IMG/VR virus record: IMGVR_UViG_3300036820_000631
Coordinates: 1-41,059 of that record
Direction: 5' to 3' (one strand)
DNA length: 41,059 nt
Source: a virus
Part shown: positions 32,576 through 38,295 of the stretch, piece by piece
Position numbering within the stretch: the first letter of the stretch is position 1
Layout of the letters: each line of letters starts with the position of its first letter
The notes under the pieces: model-generated
The model's database searches: none
Told to the model about the DNA's origin: nothing
The model's input: only the letters and a program-made list of their open reading frames with translations
Position numbers and translations under genes: made by a program

Positions 32576-33087
32576 GCTCACTTTCAGCCTTTGAACGGCG
32601 CGCGCTTTGCATCCTCGAAGCCATCGAGTGGCATCCGCTGGCGTTTGCGGACATAGATGAAAAGCTGGTCGACTCCGGACTGCCGTACGATCCGGAGACA
32701 CTGCGGCCCGAGATCGCACTGATGGCTCAGGAGGGCATGGTGCGGACCTCTGCGTTTCCAGCGCCAGGCGGAAACCAGATCACCGGCATCGAGATCACCG
32801 AGGACGGCCGTCGCGAGCTCGCGCGGCTTCGGGGCCTCGACCGGGCGCAGCTCGATCCCGACGAACTGGAGGAGCGCGCGGAGGTGTACGAGCGCGCCGG
32901 CGTTCCGCCGCAGGCGACGATGTGCAACGCGGAGGAGCCGGAGCTCGATCTGCGCGAGACCACAGCGACCATCTGCATGACGGACCGCGAGCTGGATGCG
33001 TGGTGGGACTCGCTGACGATCGACGCGAAAGCGGAGGTCCTGATGAACCACTACGGCGCCGCGGCGGCCGACAACGAGGTGGCCTGA
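32572..33087 (+). CDS. Winged-helix-like early protein
   Basis: A protein of 171 aa with a GTG start in a GTGA overlap and a TGATG junction to the next gene. The first ~90 residues look like a winged helix: helix (RALCILEAIEW), helix (FADIDEKLV), recognition helix (LRPEIALMAQEGMVR), and a wing (ITGIEITEDGRRELARL). The C-terminal part is acidic. Transcription regulation or DNA binding is possible. No family is recognised. Confidence 0.55.
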   Translation: MSSLSAFERRALCILEAIEWHPLAFADIDEKLVDSGLPYDPETLRPEIALMAQEGMVRTSAFPAPGGNQITGIEITEDGRRELARLRGLDRAQLDPDELEERAEVYERAGVPPQATMCNAEEPELDLRETTATICMTDRELDAWWDSLTIDAKAEVLMNHYGAAAADNEVA

Positions 33088-33290
33088 TGCTGCAGACGCG
33101 CCTCTTTCTCAGCTGCGACGGTGACGGCTGCGCGAATAAATCCCCTGTAGTCGACGGGGCGATTCGCTCGCACACATGGCTGCGTGCCGAGATGGCGCTC
33201 GCCGCCGGATGGGTCCGCATCGGCAACCACGACTACTGCGACCGGTGCGCCTTTCTGTACACCCGGGAGCCGAAAGGGCGCAGGAAATGA
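33087..33290 (+). CDS. Small zinc-ribbon-like protein
   Basis: A protein of 67 aa starting in a TGATG junction. An N-terminal pair (CDGDGC) and a C-terminal pair (CDRC) about 40 residues apart, with a Trp-Val-Arg strand between, look like a treble-clef or zinc-ribbon fold. The end is basic (PKGRRK). It overlaps the next gene by ATGA. It is one of a group of small Cys-rich early proteins in this arm. Confidence 0.65.
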   Translation: MLQTRLFLSCDGDGCANKSPVVDGAIRSHTWLRAEMALAAGWVRIGNHDYCDRCAFLYTREPKGRRK

Positions 33291-33550
33291 GCCCGATCTA
33301 TCACGATCCCGAAGGCAAATTCACCGCGTTCATTTGCGATCGCGGTGGACGCCGCCGACCGTGCCAATTCTGCCGCACCGGTTATGTGACGAAGCTCTGC
33401 GATTTTCCGGCTGGTCCACGCGGCAAAACCTGCGACGCCGGAATGTGCGACAAGTGCGCGACGAACGTCGGCCCGGATCGCGATCACTGCCCGCGCCATA
33501 AGCACCTGCAGCCCCCGCAGGCCGACCTTCCACTCGGAGGGGCCGAATGA
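33287..33550 (+). CDS. Small Cys-rich zinc-binding-like protein
   Basis: A protein of 87 aa, with ATGA overlaps at both ends. Cysteines are arranged as CQFC, then a single Cys, then TCDAGMCDKC and a CPRH pair. That is enough for two zinc sites, as in small cross-brace domains. A basic patch (DRGGRRRPC) lies before the first pair. The pattern resembles proteins found in many soil-bacterial phages, but the function is not known. Confidence 0.65.
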   Translation: MSPIYHDPEGKFTAFICDRGGRRRPCQFCRTGYVTKLCDFPAGPRGKTCDAGMCDKCATNVGPDRDHCPRHKHLQPPQADLPLGGAE

Positions 33551-33987
33551 GCACACTCTTCGCCAATCTGCCGGAGCAGCGCGCGGTCGATCTCGACTGC
33601 AGCATCGGCCATCTGCTGCGCGGCCGCGTCGGCGGTCCGTTTAAGACGCGCCTGACCGAAGACGAGGCGGCCGTGCTTACGGGGATCCGCTACCACCGCG
33701 GCACGGCGAACGCCATCACCATCGCCGCGCTGCGGGAGCGCACGAAGCTCGGAGAGCGCGAGATCAAGGCCATCGTCCGCGCGCTGCGCATCAACTTCCG
33801 GCTACCGATCGGCGCCAGCAAGAATTCTTCTACCGGCGGCTATTTTCTCGTCCTCACGCCCGAAGATCTGGCGCTGGCCATGAAGTCGCCTCTCGATCAG
33901 ATCCGCGCCGAGCTGGCCGTGGTGCGCGCTCTGGGCGGGGACACTCGCGAGATCCTCGGCCAGCTCACCCTGGAGGTAGGCGAGTGA
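33547..33987 (+). CDS. Winged-helix-type early protein
   Basis: A protein of 146 aa. Residues ~38-85 (LTEDEAAVLTGIRYHRG followed by ITIAALRERTKLGEREIKAIVRAL) form a predicted helix-turn-helix with a wing around FRLPIGASKN. This looks like the winged-helix part of phage replication or regulator proteins. The C-terminal ~45 residues are helical and would dimerise. It overlaps its neighbours by ATGA and GTGA. The family is not recognised with certainty. Confidence 0.6.
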   Translation: MSTLFANLPEQRAVDLDCSIGHLLRGRVGGPFKTRLTEDEAAVLTGIRYHRGTANAITIAALRERTKLGEREIKAIVRALRINFRLPIGASKNSSTGGYFLVLTPEDLALAMKSPLDQIRAELAVVRALGGDTREILGQLTLEVGE

Positions 33988-34271
33988 GCTCTCTCTCGTT
34001 CAAGAAATGCTTTGCGGTAGGCTGCGAGGCCGTCATTCCGCGGCACATGCTGATGTGCCGGGATCACTGGTTTCGAGTGCCGAGCTGGACGAGGGAGGAA
34101 GTCGCACGCACCTGGGCTGCCTGGGAACAGGGCGGAGCCGGTACGCTGCGCCTCTACGTCCTCGCCACGCTCCGCGCGCAGCTGGCTATCGCCGAGAAGG
34201 AAGAAAAGCACGATCCGGCGAAAGCGATCCGCTCCATGATTATCCGAATCGAACAAAAGGAGGCAGCATAA
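33984..34271 (+). CDS. Small early protein
   Basis: A protein of 95 aa with a GTG start overlapping the previous gene. The N-terminal Cys and His residues (CFAVGC, MCRDHW) could bind a metal, followed by a long helix (EEVARTWAAWEQGG) and a basic C-terminal helix. The gene ends with TAA rather than an overlap. An AAAGGAGG sequence inside its end serves the next gene. Confidence 0.6.
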   Translation: MSSLSFKKCFAVGCEAVIPRHMLMCRDHWFRVPSWTREEVARTWAAWEQGGAGTLRLYVLATLRAQLAIAEKEEKHDPAKAIRSMIIRIEQKEAA

Positions 34272-34272
34272 A

Positions 34273-34704
34273 ATGGCTCGGCCGAAGAAGCGAGTACTTA
34301 TCTTCTCCACGCTGGAACAGGGAAGCGGCGCAATGCTGTTCGCGCTGAGCACGCGTGGATGTTCCCCCTGGCAACGGGTAACGGCGGTGAGCGTCGGCAC
34401 CGTCGAAGAGTTCTCTTTTGAGCTTGCCGCGCTCGCGCCCGACGCCGTGCTCATCTTCCGCGACGGCTCTTATTCGAACGGTCCGGTGGGCGCCTGCGAG
34501 CGCGCTGCAGTCGATGCCGGCGTTCCCATCCTGCTGGCGGCGCGCAAAGGCGACATCCCTCAGGACAGCCTGGCGTCGATGGCGCTCGGTCCGAAGCAAT
34601 GCGACATGGCGAACATCCTCCACGCACTCGGCGTTGTGACCAGCCGCAAGCGCGGACCGAAGCCGGTAACGGCCGCGGCCGTGGCGCAGGAGGCGTTGGC
34701 ATGA
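34273..34704 (+). CDS. α/β early protein, unrecognised
   Basis: A protein of 143 aa with a strong AAAGGAGG ten bases before the ATG. The sequence alternates strands and helices (RVLIFSTL, VEEFSFELAAL, DAVLIFRDG, CERAAVDAGVPILLAA), as in a small Rossmann-like or nucleotide-binding fold, and ends with a basic helix (SRKRGPKP). There is no clear nucleotide-binding loop. It overlaps the next gene by ATGA. Confidence 0.6.
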   Translation: MARPKKRVLIFSTLEQGSGAMLFALSTRGCSPWQRVTAVSVGTVEEFSFELAALAPDAVLIFRDGSYSNGPVGACERAAVDAGVPILLAARKGDIPQDSLASMALGPKQCDMANILHALGVVTSRKRGPKPVTAAAVAQEALA

Positions 34705-35426
34705 AGCTCTGGTGCGTTCCCTGCGCCCGCGCCAACCGAGCCACAGTGGCGACGTGCACGGTCGAAGACGATCTGTGCTGTGCAGCTTGCGCTGCACGCG
34801 AGGCAGCAGCAGCAGGCGTCGAGCCGGTGCCGCTGAAGAACGCCGACAGTCCTGCGCTTCCAGTGATTCCGGAGATCCGGCGCGCCGGCGATCAGATCGA
34901 CAGCGCCGAACAGGAAGCCGTTGATCTCGTCACACACCACGGCGCTTTTCCGAAAGGCGCTACCCTGGCACCGGTCGATGCCAAAGATCGGCGCGCTCCC
35001 TCGGCGGGTTCGTCGATGGTCCGCAAGGGGAGCGATAGCACCCGGGAACTCCCGGCCGGGGCCGATGACCGGGAGAAAAGTTTTAAGGAGGAACCACCCA
35101 GCATGCGACACAGCAATCGCCTCAGTCCGGCGGCGAAGGAATTGATTCGAAACGCCGACCCCTCGATCTCGCACAATCAGCTCGCCGATAAGTACGGCGT
35201 AACCGCCGCCGCCATCTCTTACCACCGCAGCAGGGGCCGGAAATCCTCAAAGAAGGCTGGCAAAACGGTACCTGAATTGCCCCCCCCCGGTTTCCGCTGC
35301 GCCAATGACCGCGCTCGTGCGCATCATGTTCGAGCACCTCACCCTGGAGATATGCGAGAAGGTCTGGGGCGCCCTTTCACCTGCGCAGAAAATGGACGCG
35401 CTGCGCTCACTGCTGGCCGGAACTGA
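34701..35426 (+). CDS. Cys-rich N-terminus plus HTH C-terminus, frame broken at a C9 tract
   Basis: An open frame of 241 codons. The first ~40 residues have four Cys (CVPC, CCAAC) typical of a zinc site, followed by a long flexible linker. At residue ~135 an HTH begins (SPAAKELIRNADPSISHNQLADKYGVTAAAISYHRSRG). It has its own AAGGAGG and ATG at 35103, so a second, HTH-only protein may be made. After the C9 tract (35280-35288) this frame reads unconvincing Arg/His-rich sequence. A +1 shift instead enters a sensible helical frame ending at 35436. The end shown is therefore the formal stop. The real product may end elsewhere. Confidence 0.5.
   Translation: MKLWCVPCARANRATVATCTVEDDLCCAACAAREAAAAGVEPVPLKNADSPALPVIPEIRRAGDQIDSAEQEAVDLVTHHGAFPKGATLAPVDAKDRRAPSAGSSMVRKGSDSTRELPAGADDREKSFKEEPPSMRHSNRLSPAAKELIRNADPSISHNQLADKYGVTAAAISYHRSRGRKSSKKAGKTVPELPPPGFRCANDRARAHHVRAPHPGDMREGLGRPFTCAENGRAALTAGRN
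35085..35105 (+). promoter_or_regulatory. Internal ribosome-binding site and start for the HTH part
   Basis: AAGGAGG (35085-35091) lies 11 bases before an ATG at 35103 that is in frame with the larger gene and directly before its HTH domain. Internal initiation would yield a short DNA-binding protein. Confidence 0.45.
35280..35288 (+). repeat. C9 homopolymer at a coding-frame switch
   Basis: Nine consecutive C between a TTG codon and GG. One fewer C (or a +1 slip) would fuse the HTH protein to the 43-codon frame ending at 35436. One more C (or a -1 slip) would stop at TGA 35306-35308, forming an ATGA junction with that frame. Confidence 0.6.
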
Positions 35427-35436
35427 GGCGGCGTGA
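35305..35436 (+). CDS. Short helical frame downstream of the C9 tract
   Basis: 43 codons from an ATG at 35305. It is either a small separate gene or the true C-terminus of the preceding one. The sequence is amphipathic and protein-like (ALVRIMFEHLTLEICEKVW, then LSPAQKMDALRSLL), unlike the low-quality competing frame. It ends in a GTGA overlap with the next gene. A -1 shift in the C9 tract would give an ATGA junction at its start. Confidence 0.5.
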   Translation: MTALVRIMFEHLTLEICEKVWGALSPAQKMDALRSLLAGTEAA

Positions 35437-35606
35437 CCCCGGATCACCAACTCGTGCTCGTGCAGTCGTGGTTCGACCGCGAGCTCACTGAGACGGAGCT
35501 CATCACCGCGCGGCAGATGCTTGCGCGCGGCGACCGGGCTCCGTACATTGCCCGCTTCCTCGACATGCGGGCGCGTGCCGATCGGCCGAAGGAGCAGACC
35601 ACATGA
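35433..35606 (+). CDS. Small early protein
   Basis: A protein of 57 aa with a GTG start in a GTGA overlap and an ATGA junction to the next gene. It is entirely helical in appearance (LVLVQSWFDRELTETELI, then a RQMLARGDRAPYIARFLDMRAR helix). No function is recognised. Its place in the chain of overlapping genes and its protein-like composition support it as real. Confidence 0.6.
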   Translation: MTPDHQLVLVQSWFDRELTETELITARQMLARGDRAPYIARFLDMRARADRPKEQTT

Positions 35607-35812
35607 CCTGCGAAGTTCTCGTGGGACGCCGCTGGATGCGGCGCTGCGACAGCAGCGCGGTGAGTTATGAGGTGATCTGGCGCGGCCAGAGCCTCGGCCG
35701 GTATTCGCTTTGCCCGCACCACGCGAGCCTCGTTGCGAACAAGCCTGTTGATCTGGTCCGTCTCAGCAATGAAGGCGCGGTGAAATACCCGCGGAATCGG
35801 AGGGCCGCATGA
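35603..35812 (+). CDS. Small early protein
   Basis: A protein of 69 aa joined to both neighbours by ATGA. A CEV..RRC segment near the N-terminus, a YSLCPHH motif near residue 40, and β-strands between them suggest a small metal-binding β-fold. Not recognised. Confidence 0.6.
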   Translation: MTCEVLVGRRWMRRCDSSAVSYEVIWRGQSLGRYSLCPHHASLVANKPVDLVRLSNEGAVKYPRNRRAA

Positions 35813-35985
35813 CGCTCGGCGAGGTGCTGAACCGCTGTCACGATCTCGGCCTCGACCTGCAGCTGCAGGATGATGGCACGATCCGCGTCTTTCCGATCGG
35901 CTATCCGGAGAACTTCACCACGGCCGCGACGCTGGCCGACGCGCTCGGCATCGCGGAGTTCTGGGAGGCAGACCATGGCAACTGA
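35809..35985 (+). CDS. Small early protein
   Basis: A protein of 58 aa from the ATG at 35809 in an ATGA overlap. It begins with a helix (LGEVLNRCHDLGLDL), then a strand pair (IRVFPIGYP), then a helix with an FWEADH end. The gene overlaps the next start by 11 bases, and its own sequence provides GGGAGGC before that ATG. Short proteins of this helix-strand kind are common in phage early regions. No function is assigned. Confidence 0.6.
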   Translation: MTLGEVLNRCHDLGLDLQLQDDGTIRVFPIGYPENFTTAATLADALGIAEFWEADHGN

Positions 35986-36430
35986 CAGGCGCGCGCAGAT
36001 CATCGTTGCCGTCGGAGACAATCCGCTCGCCGCCATGACCTTTGTCGAGATCTCACAGCGACTCGGCATCGCGCCGATCGCCGTGCGCGGCGTCTACCGC
36101 ACGGCGATGAACAAGCTGCGCAGAAACACGGAAGCGCTGGAGCGCATGGCCGAGCTCGCTCGCGAGCTCGAACGCCATCGCCCGGTTGACCTGGACTGGT
36201 TTGGCTCGGAAGACGAGGGGGGAGAAGTTGCCGGGGAATCCGGGATATCGCAGGAAGTGCCAGTGGCCACCGTGCGGCGCGCTGGTGAAGCGCAATCGCG
36301 ATCGGTTCTGCAGCGACAAATGCCGCATGAAGGACCATCGCGCGGCAAACGGCCGGCGGCCTCGGACCTGTCCGCATTGCGGCAAGTCGCTGCGCAAAAG
36401 GGGACGGCCGGAGTGAGGAGGGAAGGATGA
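35975..36430 (+). CDS. HTH-like early protein, C-terminal part in doubt
   Basis: An open frame of 151 codons starting at 35975. The first ~85 residues look like a sigma-region-4-type or HTH domain (MTFVEISQRLGIAPIAVRGVY followed by a charged helix). Beyond the G6 tract at 36217-36222 the frame becomes low-quality, whereas the +1 frame encodes a clear zinc-finger sequence. The frame as drawn ends in an ATGA overlap with the next gene, which argues that it is at least sometimes used. The natural product may switch frames at the G6 tract to give an HTH-zinc-finger fusion. Confidence 0.5.
   Translation: MATDRRAQIIVAVGDNPLAAMTFVEISQRLGIAPIAVRGVYRTAMNKLRRNTEALERMAELARELERHRPVDLDWFGSEDEGGEVAGESGISQEVPVATVRRAGEAQSRSVLQRQMPHEGPSRGKRPAASDLSALRQVAAQKGTAGVRREG
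36186..36416 (+). CDS. Zinc-finger protein overlapping in the +1 frame
   Basis: An open frame of 76 codons, beginning with TTG if separate. It encodes a convincing double zinc motif: CQWPPC, then FCSDKCRMKDHR, then CPHCGK, with basic residues between. The FCSxKCR pattern is typical of small treble-clef fingers in phage and toxin-related proteins. It lies inside the previous frame and starts near a G6 tract. There is no proper ribosome-binding site at the TTG, so expression by frame shifting from the upstream HTH frame is at least as likely as independent initiation. Confidence 0.55.
   Translation: MTWTGLARKTRGEKLPGNPGYRRKCQWPPCGALVKRNRDRFCSDKCRMKDHRAANGRRPRTCPHCGKSLRKRGRPE
36217..36222 (+). 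repeat. G6 homopolymer at a second coding-frame switch
   Basis: Six G in a GAGGGGGGAG context mark the point where the HTH frame loses quality and the +1 zinc-finger frame begins. A one-base deletion here would fuse the two into one protein. Confidence 0.5.
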
Positions 36431-36705
36431 AGCCAGTTTCGCCAGTTATGCCCGGCTCCGAATCGATCGAGGTGGTATTTGGTAAGGGCCAACCCGAATA
36501 CGAGCCGTTGCCGGCAGTTTACCTCGATACTCTCTCGCGCCCGGTGCTTTCGCGCTGGCGATTCACCGAGGAGGAACGCGCGGCGATAGCAGCGGGTGCC
36601 GACATCGTTCTCACGATTCTCACCTTTGGCGGTCCGCTGGCTCCAAGCCATCTGCAGGTAGTGAAGCCGGAGGAGATGCCGCTCTTCGTGGAGGAACCTG
36701 CGTGA
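36427..36705 (+). CDS. Small early protein
   Basis: A protein of 92 aa with a GAGGAGGGAAGG ribosome-binding region before the ATG and a GTGA overlap with the next gene. The centre has a TEEERAAIAAGADIVLTILTFGG segment followed by a Pro-rich end. It is soluble, acidic and not recognised, and may be a helper in the early operon. A second look by profile search would be decisive. Confidence 0.6.
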   Translation: MKPVSPVMPGSESIEVVFGKGQPEYEPLPAVYLDTLSRPVLSRWRFTEEERAAIAAGADIVLTILTFGGPLAPSHLQVVKPEEMPLFVEEPA

Positions 36706-37235
36706 GTGAGTCACGCGTCACCGGACCGCAGCTGAAGCGCCTGCAGACGCTCTACGGCCAGCTCTGCGCGCACACCCAGGAGCGGAACACGCGCGAGGCG
36801 CGGCTGCGCTGGGCTTCGGACCTGGTGGGGCGCTCGATCGCGAGTTTCTCCGATCTCACCCAGTCCGACGCGCGTCATCTGATCGATGCGACGCAGGGCC
36901 AGCTCGGCGTGCAGCACCCGGTGAAGCACCGCATGCCGCGGGAAGCCGCCGATCGCCACGGCCGCGACGGCCGACGCGACGGCGACGATCTCGCCGCGGT
37001 GCCTGAGATGGTGAGTGCAGACGATCTGGCCACCATTGAGGAGTACTACTCCCGGCTTGGATGGACGCGCGATCGCTTCGACGCCTGGCTGCGCTCGCCG
37101 CATTCGCCGCTGAAGAAGACCGCGCCCACGATCCGCACCAAGGCCGACGCCAACCGCGTTCGCTGGGCGCTGATCGGCATGCTCAAGAGCGCCGGCCTGT
37201 GGAGCGACAACAAGAGGAGGCAAGCATGCGCGTAG
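36702..37235 (+). CDS. GemA / gp16-like early protein
   Basis: A protein of 177 aa with a GTG start in a GTGA overlap. The N-terminal ~65 residues (VTGPQLKRLQTLYGQL followed by SFSDLTQSDARHLI) have the pattern of Mu gp16/GemA-type proteins. Those proteins begin with a helix, then an S-x-DLT turn and an acidic helix. The C-terminal domain has an EEYYSRLGWTRDRFDAWL segment. In Mu, GemA affects host gene expression and DNA supercoiling. The resemblance is short and I am only moderately sure. Confidence 0.5.
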   Translation: MSESRVTGPQLKRLQTLYGQLCAHTQERNTREARLRWASDLVGRSIASFSDLTQSDARHLIDATQGQLGVQHPVKHRMPREAADRHGRDGRRDGDDLAAVPEMVSADDLATIEEYYSRLGWTRDRFDAWLRSPHSPLKKTAPTIRTKADANRVRWALIGMLKSAGLWSDNKRRQACA

Positions 37236-37465
37236 CCTGCTGCAACTGCAAAAGCCCGGTTGACTTCGAGGACCTCGATCAACCTGACATCCGCAATTTT
37301 CCGGCATGCTCGGTCATCATCATCGAGCACTCGCAGCAGGTGACCTGCGCCTGCGGCGCGGTTCTCGCGCTGTTCACTGGAGGCGTCAAGGTGGGTTTCT
37401 CCACAGCAACCGTTCCGCCGAAACAGCGCACGTCGCCGATCGTCATTCCCGGGAGGATCCTCTAA
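37226..37465 (+). CDS. Small Cys-rich protein
   Basis: A protein of 79 aa from an ATG with AAGAGGAGG upstream. Cysteines occur as CCNC near the N-terminus and CAC near residue 42, with β-strands between, fitting a zinc ribbon. The C-terminal strand-rich tail contains basic residues. It overlaps the GemA-like gene by 10 bases. Confidence 0.6.
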   Translation: MRVACCNCKSPVDFEDLDQPDIRNFPACSVIIIEHSQQVTCACGAVLALFTGGVKVGFSTATVPPKQRTSPIVIPGRIL

Positions 37466-37468
37466 GCC

Positions 37469-37720
37469 GTGGACGAACGCCTGCGCGCCATTCGGGAATT
37501 CGAGCTCGCGATCCACGCCGCCCTGCAGGCGAGCGAAGAGGTTGAGGCTGCGCGCCGGCGTCTCCGCGAACAGGGCATGGATCTGTCTCATATCGACGTC
37601 GCCGCGTACCTCACGCTGGCCAGCATGGCCGCCGCGCCGCGGCCGCCGGATCAGAGCGACGCCGAGTTTCTGAAGTCGCTGCGCATCGCGCCCGACGTCA
37701 CGCCGGAGTCGAAGCCGTGA
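37469..37720 (+). CDS. Small helical early protein
   Basis: A protein of 83 aa with a GTG start. It is predicted helical throughout (LRAIREFELAIHAALQASEEVEAARRRLREQ), with a Pro-rich C-terminal region. It may be a short coiled-coil partner of the following HTH protein, with which it shares a GTGA overlap. Function unknown. Confidence 0.55.
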   Translation: MDERLRAIREFELAIHAALQASEEVEAARRRLREQGMDLSHIDVAAYLTLASMAAAPRPPDQSDAEFLKSLRIAPDVTPESKP

Positions 37721-38226
37721 GCACGCCCACCTTCGATCGCCAGATCCTGCTCCCCTTCGCGGAGAAGGAGTGGATATCGATGGACCGAACCGCGCGGATC
37801 CTCGGCATCAACGTCGCCTCCGCCTATCGCCTGCGCTCCATGCGCGACGCTCATGGCCGCCCGCTGCTCGACGTCATCGACTACGGCGCCGGCAGACGCC
37901 AGCGCGTGCTCTATGCCAGCGTGGTGCGCTACTGCGACTCGCTGCGCGATCTCTATTGCATCCCGGACCGCCGGCCACGTCTCGCCGGCTCGCTCTTTCG
38001 CCATCGCGACGAAGACCTCCTGCCGTTCCCGCTCAGCGACACGATCGATGTCACCCGCGCTTTGGCCTGCGTGGGCTATGAGTCCGAGGAGGGCGTGTAC
38101 GGCCTGATCGAGGAGGGCGCGTTCGAGGCGTACCGTATTCTGCCGGTCGCCGGCTCTCCGTGGCGCATCTCCCGCAGCTCGTTCGCCGCCTGGCTCGATC
38201 GGACCCGCAGCCGGCCGCGGGAATAA
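37717..38226 (+). CDS. Two-HTH DNA-binding protein, possible middle/late activator
   Basis: A protein of 169 aa and the last gene of the long early operon. It has two excisionase/MerR-like HTH units: residues ~18-65 (WISMDRTARILGINVASAYRL, wing around GRRQRVLY) and residues ~106-165 (DVTRALACVGYESEEGVYGLI, wing near SPWRISRSSFAAWLDR). In Mu the corresponding slot at the end of the early region is held by Mor, the activator of middle transcription, but this protein is not an obvious homologue. It could activate the leftward late promoters (for instance near the dyad at 25743-25766). Function inferred. Confidence 0.6.
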   Translation: MSTPTFDRQILLPFAEKEWISMDRTARILGINVASAYRLRSMRDAHGRPLLDVIDYGAGRRQRVLYASVVRYCDSLRDLYCIPDRRPRLAGSLFRHRDEDLLPFPLSDTIDVTRALACVGYESEEGVYGLIEEGAFEAYRILPVAGSPWRISRSSFAAWLDRTRSRPRE

Positions 38227-38295
38227 AACCTCTCATCCTCCGCATCTGCCGCTCCCTGCCTCTGTTTCGCCTCGCGCGCGCGCGAAGATGGCCGC

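Noticed and set aside
38273-38284. (CG)6 run upstream of the secreted fibre-like gene
   Set aside because: It is short and probably a chance product of high GC; no flanking signal supports Z-DNA control.
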